Shown here: piece after piece, positions 23,190 through 33,959 of the stretch
Numbering within the stretch: position 1 is the first letter of the stretch
How the letters are laid out: each line of letters opens with the position of its first letter
DNA from: Artemia franciscana
Taxonomy: Eukaryota > Arthropoda > Branchiopoda > Anostraca > Artemiidae
NCBI RefSeq assembly: GCF_032884065.1
Contig: NC_088880.1
Location: forward strand, 26,040,715-26,104,714
Length of the DNA stretch: 64,000 nucleotides
Direction: 5' to 3'
Made by a program: the position numbers and the translations under genes
The notes under the pieces: model-generated
Database searches by the model: none
Told to the model about the DNA's origin: nothing
The model's input: only the letters and a program-made list of their open reading frames with translations

Positions 23190-25160
23190 TAATTTGAATA
23201 AAAACAAGTTTTTTTCAAGAATGTAAAGAGTATTAAATTTAACAGAAATTACTCCGTATATCAGGCGGCCTGCCTCCACAATAGCCCCGTGCCTTTGGAC
23301 TAGAGTTTTGTATTGCCATGTTGATTGCATTTCTGCGTACAATTAAATAAAAAAAATAGTTGATTTTAGCTGAAAGTAAGGAGCAGCATTAAGACTTAAA
23401 TCGAACAGAAATTATTTCGTATATGAAAGGGGTTGTCCCCTCCTCAACGCCCCGCTCTTTACGCTAAAGTTTGACTCTTTCTAACAACTCTACTTTTTAA
23501 AACAATAAAAAACATTAGTGGTAAGAGCGAGGCGTTGAGGAGGGGACGACCCCTTTCATATACGGAATAATTTCTATTCGTGTTAAGTTTTAATGTCGCT
23601 CCTTACTTTCAGTTTAAAAAAACTTCTTTTTTAATTGATTTCTGAACGCTTTTGAATTAATGCATGCTTTGATTTTTTGGCTCACCGCACATGAATAATT
23701 GAAATGATATTTGCATATTAATTTTTTTTGGCTAAATGACTTTATTATAGTTTTGATCGGATGATTTTAATAAAAAAAAGGGGTGGGGGACTAGGCTTAA
23801 CTGCCCTCCAATTTTCGGTTACTTAAAAAGTCAACAGAAATTTTTTATTTTTTTACGCAGGTTTTTATTAGTAATAAATACCCTTAATTACGAATTAACT
23901 TGCGTAACGAACTTCTATATTCGTATATTTTATTACGTATATAAGGGGGTTCGCCCCCTCGTCAATATCTCGCTCTTTATACTAAAGCTTGAATTTTGTC
24001 CCAATTTTTTAAGAATGACCCCTGAATCACAAAGGCCGTAGAAAAAAATAGTTGAAATTACTAAAAATACTTCAGCGTAGAGAGCGAGGTATTGAGGAGG
24101 AGACGAACCCCCTTATATAAGAAATATTTTCTATTCGTTTTAAAAGTTTAATGCTGTTCCTTACTTCCACTTGAAAAAAAAACTTTTCTTTTATTTGTTT
24201 TCTCATTGTTTTTTTAAATAATGCTAGAAAATCCTGCGCCCCCTTCATGGAAATTCATTTGCCTCGTTATAAATTCCTCCATGGGAAGGCTCTCCCACGT
24301 AACCCCTCCCTGCGAAAACAATGGTCAAAGTTTGTACCTTGCAGCCCCTCCCCCGGGGACCGTGGAGGATTAAGTCGTCCCCAAAGAGACAGTTATTAGG
24401 GTTTTTGACTAGGCTGAACAAAATGGCTATCTTCAAATCTTGATCCAGTGACTTTGGGAAAAAATAGCTTGGGAGGGGGCCCAGGTGCCCTCCAATGTTT
24501 TTGGTCACTAAAAAAGGGCACTAGAACTTTTAATTTCCGTTAGGATGAACCATCGCACAACATTCTAGGACCATTAGGTCGATACGATCACCCCTGGAAA
24601 AAAAAATTAAACATGCATCCGTGATATGTCTTCTGGCAAAAAAAAATACAAAATTCCACATTTTGTAGATAGGAGCTTGAAACTTCTGCAATAGGATCCT
24701 CTGATATACTAAATCTGATGGTGTGATTTTCGCTAAGATTCTATGACTTTTAAGGGGTTTCCTCCCTATTTTCTAAAATAAGGCAAATTTTCTCAGGCTT
24801 CTAACTTTTGATGGGCTATGTTAAACTTGTCAAAAATTATTTATTTAAAATCAGCATAAAAATACATTTTTTTTGTTGTAACTATTGGCACCAAAATTCT
24901 GTTTTTTAGAGTTTCGGTTACTATTGAGCATGGTCACTCCTTAGGCTATTACAGGTCGTTACCACGAACTATTTGATGACAGCGTATCTAATAGTCTTTT
25001 TAAACATTTCAACCGAAAATTGTAATCTTTTAAAACGCAAAATTTAAAAAGCCAGTTCTTTTCTTGTATATGCTGCCATCAAAACTTTTTAAAAGTTTCT
25101 ATCGCTAGTATCAATAGTCGCTCCTTACTTACAGTTTGTTACCATGAACTGCTTAACAGG
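23190..25160 (-). mobile_element. Palindromic ~1.7-kb repeat family, near-full copy plus partial duplicate hairpin
   Basis: A first partial hairpin arm (23205-23330) precedes the complete copy. Hairpin 1 is at 23371-23622 (CCCCTCCTCAACGCCCCGCT against GCGAGGCGTTGAGGAGGGGA). Hairpin 2 is at 23930-24175 (TATATAAGGGGGTTCGCCCC against CGAACCCCCTTATATAAG). Then come the CATGGAAATTCATTTGCCTC region, the GGCTATCTTCAAATCTTGAT region and the TTTCTCAGGCTTCTAACTTT region. It ends at GTCACTCCTTAGG and a second CGCTCCTTACTTACAGTTTG with a damaged palindrome (25125-25157). Confidence 0.85.
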
Positions 25161-25309
25161 GGCGCAGCTGGGGGGAAGGGGCTCTTTTGGAATTTTGGTT
25201 GCCTTAGGGGTCTTTATTTAGCTTGTATGTCTGCATTTGTCGGGACACTGGACGATTTTGTCAAAACTCAAAATCTCAGCTTTGCCCATGCTGCTTCATA
25301 TATCTTGGT

Positions 25310-25390
25310 AGTTTAAATGGGTATTATTAAATACCCATATATATCCATATACCCATATACCATATATGAATACCCATATACCTTGGTACT
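25310..25390. repeat. ATACCCAT-type microsatellite
   Basis: Imperfect repeats of CCATATACCCATATACC. They produce a Gly/Tyr/Met-rich minus-strand frame end that is not a gene. Confidence 0.7.
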
Positions 25391-25780
25391 ATTAAAAAAT
25401 GAAAACAAAAATGCAAGTAGTTTTTGAAAGTTTTGAATGAAGTAGAGAAAATACTTCAATATACTGCACACTTTATTGAAAGCATACAGACTTTGTGTTT
25501 CAATTTTTGATTTCTCAAGTCTTTGATAAGAAAAAAGTAGAACTTCGGGAAGCTTGCTAGAACGAGCCAATCTAAAATTAAATAGAAATATCTTAACCAT
25601 GGTTATCACAACTTCTTATGATGTTTGTGTAGTTTGCCAAATTATCCCTTGTTTGCAAACTTAGGCCCTCCCCCTAGCTTGATTCGAGGTACGTCCTTAA
25701 ATACAGCAAACAAGCCTATTCAAACGGTCATAGTTGTAATCTAGTTTTCAGAATTAAGCGCTTAATTTAGTTTCTTTTTT

Positions 25781-26646
25781 GCCTAACTGAATCGTTCAAA
25801 AAGTGTGCTAAAAACACGAACTAAATAATAATATGGACGTAATTGTCTGATGACTTAATGTAGACAAAACTGAACTGAATGAACTGAATCAGCCTAACTG
25901 AATCGTTCAAAAAGTGTGCTAAAAACACGAACTAAATAATAATATGGACGTAATTGTCTGATGACTTAATGTAGACAAAACTGAACTGAATGAACTGAAT
26001 CAGCCTAACTGAATCGTTCAAAAAGTGTGCTAAAAACACGAACTAAATAATAATATGGACGTAATTGTCTGATGACTTAATGTAGACAAAACTGAACTGA
26101 ATGAACTGAATCAGCCTAACTGAATCATTCAAAAAGTGTGCTAAAAACACGAACTAAATAATAATATGGACGTAATTGTCTGATGACTTAATGTAGACAA
26201 AACTGAACTGAATGAACTGAATCAGCCTAACTGAATCGTTCAAAAAGTGTGCTAAAAACACGAACTAAATAATAATATGGACGTAATTGTCTGATGACTT
26301 AATGTAGACAAAACTGAACTGAATGAACTGAATCAGCCTAACTGAATCGTTCAAAAAGTGTGCTAAAAACACGAACTAAATAATAATATGGACGTAATTG
26401 TCTGATGACTTAATGTAGACAAAACTGAACTGAATGAACTGAATCAGCCTAACTGAATCGTTCAAAAAGTGTGCTAAAAACACGAACTAAATAATAATAT
26501 GGACGTAATTGTCTGATGACTTAATGTAGACAAAACTGAACTGAATGAACTGAATCAGCCTAACTGAATCGTTCAAAAAGTGTGCTAAAAACACGAACTA
26601 AATAATAATATGGACGTAATTGTCTGATGACTTAATGTAGACAAAT
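25781..26646 (+). repeat. 111-bp tandem array, eight nearly identical units
   Basis: GCCTAACTGAATCGTTCAAA begins at 25781, 25892, 26003, 26114, 26225, 26336, 26447 and 26558, an exact 111-base period. The only difference noticed is ATCATTC instead of ATCGTTC in the fourth unit. Each unit includes GTGTGCTAAAAACACGAAC (small stem), TAATATGGACGTAATTGTCT, GATGACTTAATGTAGACAAA and ACTGAACTGAATGAACTGAA. The last unit is cut at GTAGACAAA. A 14-base palindrome (ATTAAGCGCTTAAT, 25753-25766) lies just before the array. Near identity implies very recent amplification or efficient homogenisation. Confidence 0.97.
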
Positions 26647-27180
26647 ATCTGAATAGGAAGGAGGGAATGTAGAAATATATCTGAATAGGAAGGAGGGATA
26701 TAATAGTGGTAATTCGCATTGTATGCTTCCAAAAATAGCAATTTACCTTGTTTCCAGTAAAACGTCAATCTATGGCGACAAGCAAATCATTTTATCACAG
26801 ATTCTATACCTTGAATGATATTCTCATTCATGTTTTCTAAAGCTGTACAAGAAGCTTTCATATGAAGGTTAAAATCTAATAAGTTTGTACTTCTTTAGTA
26901 ACAAGATATTAGGACTAAGAATTTTTTAGTCCCAACTTTTTAAAGTCTAAAACTTTATTGTAGAATAGATAACTTATTGGTGAGGTTTGGTATTATTTTA
27001 TCTGTTTCTTTTGCTTAAATAGAGGTCATGCGTTTGTCCTGGAACAAGTGGATATTCTATGTTTGGCAGTACATTTGAGCAAGTAAAAATGAGAATACAA
27101 AAATAGAGAAATTTAGCTTAAATCACGCCAAGATAGTTTGCGTCCGAATAAAAATAGAAGCGCTCTGTACTTTCTACAGC
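26647..27180. other. No gene seen
   Basis: Starts with two copies of TATCTGAATAGGAAGGAGGGA (26645-26700, about 35 bases apart). After that the sequence is A+T-rich and unique in the window. Confidence 0.5.
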
Positions 27181-27184
27181 AATT

Positions 27185-28925
27185 ACATAAAAAAAAAACT
27201 AGTTTTTTTTAACTGAAAGTAAGGAGCGCCATTAAAACTTAAAACGAACATAAATTACTCCGCACATGAAACGGGTTGTCCCCTCCGCAATCCCTCGCTC
27301 TTTACGCTAAAGCTTTTAATTGTTTTAAAAATTAGAATTGTGGCAAAGAGTCAAACTTTAGCGTAAAGAGCGAGGGATTGCGGAGGGGACAACCCATTTC
27401 ATATACGGAGTAATTTCTGTTCGTTTTAAGTTTTAATGTCGCTCCTTACTTTCAGTTAAAAAAACTAGTTTTTTTATGTAATTTCTGAAAGTTTTTGAAT
27501 TAATGCATGTTTGATTTTGGCTCTCTACACATAAAATATTAAAATAGAAATTTGCATATTAATTGCTTTTTTGGCTAAATGGCTTTCTCTTAGTTTTGAT
27601 CGGACGATTTTGAGAAATAAGTGGTGGGGAAGGAGGCCTAGTTGCCCTGCAATTTTTCGGTTACATAAAAAGGCAACTATAAATTTTAATTTTTAACGAA
27701 TGTTTTTATTAGTAAAAAATATACATAACTTAAGAATTAACTTACGTAACAAACTTTTATATTCTTAAATTTTATAATGTATATGAGGGGGTTTGTACCC
27801 TCGTTAATACTTCGTTATTTACACTGAATCGTAAGTTTTGTCCCAATTCTTTAAGAATGACCCCTGAATCAGAAAGGCCGTAGAATAGATAGTTGAAATT
27901 ACTAAAAAATAATATAGCATAAAGAGCGAGGCATCTATCTCCTCCTGAATACCTCGCTCTTTATGCTAAAGTATTTTTAGAACCCCTCATATTGGTAATA
28001 ATCTCTGTTCGTTTTAAGTTTCAATGCTATTCCTTACTTTCAACTGAAAAAAACTTTTCCATGTTTATTTTTTCATTGTTTTTTTTATAGTAATTTTAGA
28101 AAATCCTGTGCCCTTATCATTGAATTTCTGTTCCACCATGACATATTTCTCCAATGAAGGATCCTCCCACATAGCCCCCTCCCCTCAACCCCGCCCCCAA
28201 AAACAAAAACAAAATCCCCTGAAAACGTCTGTACACTTCCCAATAACCATTATTATATGTAAACACTCGTCGAAGTTTGTAACTTGCAGCCCCTCCCCCA
28301 GGGACTGTGGGGGAGTAAGTCATTCCCAAAGACATAATTATTATGGTTTTTGTCTATGCGGAACAAAATGGCTATCTCAAAGTTTGATCCGTTGACTTTA
28401 GAGAAAACACGAGCGTGGGAGGGGGCCTAGGTGCCCTTCAATTTTTAGGTCACTTAAAAATGGCACTAGAACTTTTCATTTCCGTTAGAATGAGCCCTCT
28501 TGCGAGATTCTAGGACCACTTGGTCGATACGATGACCCCTGGAAAAAAAAACAAACAAATAAACACGCACCCGTTATTTGTCTTCTGGCAAAAAATACGA
28601 AATTCCACATTTTAGTAGATAAGAGCTTGAAATTTTTGCTATGGGGGTTCTCTGATACGCCGAATGCGATGGTGTGATTTTCGTTAGGATTCTATGACTT
28701 TTAGGGGGTATTTCCCCCTATTTTCCAAAGTAAAGCAAATTTTCTCAGGCTCGTAACTTTTGATGACAAAGACTAAATTTGATGAAACTTATATATTTAA
28801 AATCAGCATGAAAATCCGATTCTTTTGATATATATTTTAGCATCAAAATTCCGTTTTTTGGAGTTTCGTTTACTATTGAGCCGGGTCGCTCCTTACTACA
28901 GTTCGTTACCACGAACTGTTTGATA
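27185..28925 (-). mobile_element. Palindromic ~1.7-kb repeat family, full-length reference copy
   Basis: The best copy for defining the element. Hairpin 1 (27207-27470) has a perfect ~40-base inner stem: GGGTTGTCCCCTCCGCAATC and the following CCTCGCTCTTTACGCTAAAG pair exactly with CTTTAGCGTAAAGAGCGAGG and GATTGCGGAGGGGACAACCC. Hairpin 2 (27770-28050) is more eroded. The body continues through CCTCCCCCAGGGACTGTGGG, GAACAAAATGGCTATCTCAA, GAATGAGCCCTCTTGCGAGA, TCTTCTGGCAAAAAATACGA, TTTCTCAGGCTCGTAACTTT and GAGCCGGGTCGCTCCTTACT. The terminal palindrome AGTTCGT-tacc-ACGAACT is at 28899-28918. No frame is conserved between copies. Confidence 0.92.
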
Positions 28926-28929
28926 CTTT

Positions 28930-29795
28930 CTTACAGACTGTCTCTTCAGAACTAAAATCCCAACACTGAAATATTCCAAATTAACCATTCATGTATTTTT
29001 TTTCATTTTCATGCTATTTTGATTACTAAAAAATAAAAGCGCGAAATTGTTAAGTATTCGAAAAATAGCTAATAATCACTAGGTAATGAAATCCCTAGAA
29101 ATGATGATATATCACTAGAAATGGCAGCCTTGAATAGAATTATTTTAAAATATAGAATTATTTTTGAATGAGCAGTTACTTTGGTTTTATCCACAAACAC
29201 ATATGCACTAACTCTTTAAAGGGCAGGGCAATATCGAAAAAACATGGTTAAAATCTCCTAAAGTCAAAGGCCCAAGTGGCCGTGGTTTCACATGATGGGA
29301 TTTCCAGACATACCAAAAATTCAAGGGCAGTTTTTTTTTTAACCTCCGATTGACTATAAAGGAAAGGCAGGTGAATAGAAAAAAAAATTAATCTTATTAA
29401 CAAGATTAGTTTACCATTAAGGCTACTTATAGATATAATCACTTATTCGATTGAGGCATTTGACAAATCTGTGAACAAGCTTCATAATACACTCGTCACT
29501 GAAATACTGTCAGCAAGGATTTGAAAATTAGAAAGCATGATTTTCGAACATCTAAAGCACGGTAATTTACACCAAACTCAAACAGCATCAACGGTAATTT
29601 ACACGATAAAAAACGGTAATTTACATCAAACTGAGAATTTGAAATTCTCTCAGAATGGGTCTGTCATCTTTGAACCAAGACCAGACTATGTCTACCAGCT
29701 GTGCCGAGAGTTGTGCTTCAATTTGGAAGCGCTGCTCTTGAAGCCATTTCTTTTATTCAGAGAAAAAATGGAAGCCACTCGATGCTAAGTCAGGA
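28930..29795. other. No gene supported
   Basis: A+T-rich. The + frame at 29537-29788 contains a short direct repeat (GGTAATTTACA, three times at 29564-29630) and no domain. The minus frame at 29248-29442 has no signature. Confidence 0.4.
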
Positions 29796-29796
29796 G

Positions 29797-30055
29797 TCAA
29801 GGCCATATCCAAGGGTGGTTAGAGGGTTCAAATCTCCCCCCCCCCAAAAAAAAAATGTTTGTAAGACTAAAAAAAACGTAGTAATAATGAATATAAACAC
29901 ATTTTTGATACTTTGAATGCTTTTTTAAAATAATCACATTGATGCTTTTTTAAAGTTTTTTGTTTGGTTAGAGACACCTTTATGGTGCCTTTAAAAAAAA
30001 ATTGTTACCCCCCCCCTGAAAAAATCCTGAATATATCCCTGTCGTGAGTACTTGG
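29797..30055. mobile_element. Possible short TIR element with C runs
   Basis: Counterpart of 2046-2595. AAGGCCATATCCAAGGGTGG at the left and reverse-complemented CAGGGATATATTCAGGATTT at the right surround a short interior with two C runs (near 29837 and 30009). No coding capacity. Low confidence because no target-site duplication was found. Confidence 0.3.
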
Positions 30056-30059
30056 TAGG

Positions 30060-30714
30060 GAACATTTTTCATTTAAATTGCTCAAGGAGTCGCTGAGTTA
30101 CGCGAGCACTGTCAGTACTAGTATTGTCACTGACCAGGACGCTGCCAGAACTCTGTATGCTTCCTCTTCTGTTTTAAGTAGCTGTTCGTAGGCGCTTCCA
30201 ATTTGTGTTGCCTAAGAAATAGCCCGAGCTCCACCCCTTTCTGAAATAATTGGTTTTGCCATAGCGTCACTACCACTTGTCAAAATCGAATTGTTTGTGG
30301 CACTATGATCAACGTTTGAATGGATATAAAGCTTCAAGTTTTCTCAAGCCTTCGAATTTGGCTTCTAGAAAAATAAATATTCAATTTTACAAGACGAATC
30401 CGAAAAGGGAGGGCTACACCTATATCTTATTAATTCAATGGGCTAAACAACCATAATTGCCGACAAGGGTAGAAACGCCAAATACAATAATTGAACGCTT
30501 GATATTTTAGTTTTGTCTATATCTGAAAAAGCTTTATCTACATCTAAAATAATCACTCCTGCTCTCAGTGGTACCACCACTCGCCACAAACTAGATTTTT
30601 GCTTCAAAAGTTACCACTAAGTTATCACCTTTTCCTACTTCATTTGGGAACGATGTAATTTTCGTACAGCCTCAAATGGATGGCTGAAAAGTATGATTTT
30701 TAATAATGTATTAT
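30060..30714. other. No gene seen
   Basis: No supportable open frame, repeat unit or RNA gene. Mixed composition. Confidence 0.4.
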
Positions 30715-31900
30715 CTTTCTTCCATAAAATGTGGCCTAACAATTTAATTCTTCTGTCATTTTAGCCCTTAAAGGTGGGATTGAACAACATTTGTCTAAGA
30801 GCTTATTGTTTGATACGCAGTCAACCAAAAGAGTACTTGAAATTGTCCTTAAACAATTCTTCTGGAGAACACTTAACATGCCCACCTTAAATTTTTTAAA
30901 CGCCCGAGTTTCAAAGCCACACGGAACCACTGGCATCACCGTGGGGTTCAATACTCTAATTTTAGATTGAAAACTTATCTTCCTAACTTTTTTCAACTTC
31001 GAAAAAACATTTTGCACGTTCAGTAGGTTTCTTTTTACTGAAGCTATCAAATTAGTCAATTTTTTCGTTACCCAGCATTGCCCATTCGCATTTAGTCTGG
31101 ATCGTTCAGGGTCGTTAAAATTGTATAGACAGATAAAGGGTAGTTGGGGGGAGGAGGTATTTTGGAAGGTTGGGTTAAGTAGAGAGGATTTGAAGGCTTA
31201 TTTGGATTGGAGGGGAAATGGATTTTTGATTGGGGAGAAAAGAAAGTATCAAGGGAGAAAAGGGGAGAAGGTAGAATCTATTGCTTGTCCTATGTGCGGA
31301 TCTCAGGATGAAAGTTTAATACATTTTGTGTGTGAATGTGTCGAATTGAATGATTGGAGGCGTGAGATGTATGGTAAAGAAAAATTGAATGAGATATGGA
31401 TGGTAGATAGAATGAAAGATACAAATTTCCTGAGTATTAAAAGGATAGCAAGGTTTGTCAGGATTGCAGCGGTGCATCGGGAGCGTTTTCTTTAAATAGT
31501 TTTAATTTAATGTAGTTAATTTGTTGTTTGTTTGTTATGTATTTTTCCTATGGCCCACGGGCTTTTTCTGGAATAAATTATATAAATTATTATAATTATT
31601 TACTTCTAAGTTAACCGACATAGTCTTGCTAGTATCGATTTTCCAACCCATTACCTCACACTGGGCTCTTGGAATCTCCAAAAATTCATTAATTTTGCTA
31701 AAAACAAAAATTCATCTAGGACCCTCAAATGCTGCAACTACTGCAAGTATAACCCACTAACTAAAGTACCAACTAGACTGAGGCCAATGTAGCAGCGCAT
31801 GCTCCTCCTCCACTCAAATTGTCGAAATATGCTAAGTCTAGGAGAGTTCTACCTCTCCATTTGATTACAAAAAATTCTCCTTCATACAATACAAACAAAG
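30715..31900 (-). pseudogene. Decayed non-LTR retrotransposon fragments, interrupted by a second element
   Basis: Minus-strand frame 31059-30736 (LNVQNVFSKLKKVRKISFQS, then KIRVLNP, LQKNCLRTI, CCSIPPLRAKM) parallels the C-terminal part of the element at 6768-8611. The continuing upstream part reappears at 31600-31700 (SKINEFLEIPRAQ in minus translation, matching SKMNELLEVLSVQ of the other copy). Between them lies an insertion on the opposite strand. At 31780-31830 a further 3'-end piece (GAGGCCAATGTAGCAGCGCA on +) matches 6846-6870. Multiple stops; inactive. Confidence 0.7.
31110..31605 (+). pseudogene. 3' end of a second non-LTR element, nested insertion
   Basis: A 124-codon frame (31121-31495) carries a Cys/His knuckle near residues 57-74 (CPMCGSQDESLIHFVCEC) of the kind found at the C terminus of many LINE ORF2 proteins. 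It is followed by a Trp/Arg/Glu-rich tail ending in HRERFL. A 3' untranslated stretch follows with CCCACGGGCTTTTTCTGGAA, AATAAA at ~31572 and a TATAAATTATTATAATTATT tail. Only the 3' end is present (5' truncation). It sits inside the minus-strand LINE fragment and therefore inserted later. Confidence 0.65.
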
Positions 31901-32717
31901 CAGCAGGGATGTGTACATGATTTTTATTCGTTGGGAGAAAGGAGGAGTCAAACCCTTTCTAGGGAGACTTAACAACAGAAAACGTCATTCATCTAATTTT
32001 TTTGGTTCGGGAGGGGGGTCTTCCTTAGCTTACAAAAATTCTACTCCCGGATACGTTGGGTAGGATTGATCTTTTCTTCATTTTAATTTTTTTTGAAACA
32101 AATTCTTGTAATCATTCTCTAGGACATCATACAAATAATATCATGTGTCTAACGAATTGTTGCGTAATACTAACAACCAAATGATCTTTTAGAGCAAGAC
32201 TCAATCATAGGCCGGTTGCCTGGGACAAAAGAAGGAGAAAGAAAACAAGTTTCAGAAAAGAATAGAAACAAGAGTGATAAAAAGAGCGAGGGATACAGAA
32301 AAATGGGGAGTTTTTAGGAGTGGCCTAGGCTTTTACGGAAGAATTGATTCCGAAGGGGAGAATTTTCAGGGAGGTTCAGAAAGTTAAGAGAGAATAAAAA
32401 TTCTTGGAAGTGCTAGAAACTATGGAGCAGATCTTAAAATCGGACCTTACCTTGGCTAATAGGCAAGAACTGATTTCTCAGAGGAAAATTGCCGGGGAGA
32501 GACAGAAAAAGTGAGAGGGAATAAGCAATTATCGAAGAGTACCAGAAACTATGGAGCAGATCATAAAATCAGGAACACTAGGCCTAGAGAAGCTAATCCT
32601 CTGACTACGAGTTAGGCCTCTCCAAGCTAAGTGTCAGTGGAAGGGAATCCATGAATCACATATCCATTAATTATTTTTTCTTTCAGTAGGTCTATTTTAA
32701 ATAATGTCTTCTTATAG
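31901..32717. other. Spacer before the first recognised Gbx exon
   Basis: Contains two related segments (GAGAATTTTCAGGGAGGTTC at 32359 and GAAAATTGCCGGGGAGAGAC at 32481, each followed by AGAAACTATGGAGCAGATC), i.e. a ~125-base direct duplication. Pyrimidine-rich tracts near 32670-32716 provide two possible acceptor sites for the exon that follows. No gene of its own. Confidence 0.45.
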
Positions 32718-32879
32718 GCGAGAGCGCAAAATTCGACCATCTTTGGGCAAACCAGACGATGGCTCATCACCCTTTACAGCCTTTATATTCGCCTTTGATA
32801 CCACAGTCCTTACCAATACAAAAAACATTAGTACCAGATAGCGAAGGACAGTCTTCTCCCAGTCTAAATTCAGCGGACG
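32718..32879 (+). CDS. Gbx (unplugged orthologue): Gbx homeobox gene, N-terminal coding exon
   Basis: An exon bounded by an acceptor (CTTCTTATAG, AG at 32716-32717) and a strong donor (GACG|GTAAGT, GT at 32880). The frame reads ...DHLWANQTMAHHPLQPLYSP, then a Pro/Ser/Gln-rich stretch, ending NSAD. It ends in phase 1 and joins in frame to the exon at 44265 (D|ETDHD). ATG at 32759 (CAGACGATGG) could be the initiator, giving a 238-residue protein; alternatively this is an internal exon with an upstream start (see 22636). The frame in another phase beginning ATG at 32703 stops early. The assignment rests on splice and frame compatibility with the downstream homeobox exon; the sequence itself is poorly conserved, as expected for this part of Gbx. 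Confidence 0.65.
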
Positions 32880-33553
32880 GTAAGTTCAAGGCTTTCTAAT
32901 GTGCAATAATCGGTTTGCAATATTTCACAAATTTATTCTTACTTTTGTGATCACTCGGTTTTACATCTTTCTGGATTGTATCCTGTTTTAAAAAGAAAAA
33001 ATTTAAAGGCTCTCAAGTCATCTTATTTTCGTTTCCTCCGTTTTTTGTTGTACTTTCCTCCCTGGTACAAGAACAGTGATATGGTAACAAATTTCGGGGC
33101 TCCAGATTTATTAAATAAACCTAAAGTGCTACACCAGAAACTATCCGACTCGATACATTTTACTATTAACCCTTTTCATGATCTTCTAAAATGTTTTCTA
33201 CAACAATTTAATGTGTTATCAGAAGTTTTTTTTCTGTATGTTTGTTTTTATACTCCGCTGTTTTCAAGTGGGTCACAAATAAATTATTATTATTGTTAAT
33301 ACCGAATTCTTTGAAGATTGTAGTCTATACATCAGATGGACTAATGGCTATTATTTTTTTTTTCTTCTCAATGGTGATTATCTGTTTTAAATTTTTAGAG
33401 AGATTAAACTTTTATTACCATCCAAGACGTTGTAAATATGCATTTTGTCCCCCTTTGCTGATCCTTTCTGTGAAGTGTGATAAAAACTTTTTGATAGTCG
33501 CTTTCGAGATTTTTACTTTTTTTACTTTTCAGAGCAATCAAATATTTTTTTAC

Positions 33554-33959
33554 GGTACTTATTAATTATTCAGAACACACTCAAGTTCTTTATCTGAATG
33601 TAAGATCTGGGAAAACCGGTTTCATAGCCACAAAGACAGGGGATGGGTGACAGAATGCGTTGGACTTAAATAATTTCGGCTATATATTTGCTGCACAATA
33701 GGGTGGAGGTAAAGTATAGCGGATCTGCATACAAACTGTGTTAGCTACAATTATTCTACATATTATGAAGAAGAATTGTTTTCTAATTTTGCTCTGTCCA
33801 AATACCCCCCCCCCTTAATGGGCAAACTTATAGCCCAAATTACATAAATCCAATCCATCCTGTCACCCGCCACTTGTCTTTGTGGCTATGAAACCTGTTT
33901 TCTCAGATCTTACATTGAGATCGAGAACTTGAATATGTTCCGCATAATTAACAAGTACC
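33554..33959. mobile_element. MITE with ~135-bp terminal inverted repeats (Gbx first intron)
   Basis: Left TIR: GGTACTTATTAATTATTCAG, AACACACTCAAGTTCT, GAATGTAAGATCTGGGAAAA, CCGGTTTCATAGCCACAAAG, ACAGGGGATGGGTGACAG. The right end, reverse-complemented, gives GGTACTTGTTAATTATGCGG, ATGTAAGATCTGAGAAAACA, GGTTTCATAGCCACAAAGAC and GTGGCGGGTGACAGGATG. The interior (~130 bases) is non-coding and ends in a C run at 33807-33815. Fragments of the same family lie at 44530-44668 and 58835-58900. Confidence 0.85.

Noticed and set aside
25781..26646. Hammerhead-ribozyme-like GTCTGATGA in each 111-bp unit
   Set aside because: The CTGATGA word is present, but the required GAAA core after stem II is missing (ACAAAAC instead) and convincing stems could not be drawn.
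28108..28395. Open frames in the same region of several palindromic-family copies (24245, 28117, 35352, 46214)
   Set aside because: Frames differ between copies and are interrupted, so there is no conserved protein. The similarity is at DNA level.
32703..32827. Alternative frame starting ATG at 32703
   Set aside because: It stops within the exon and does not join the homeobox exon, whereas the frame through 32720 does.
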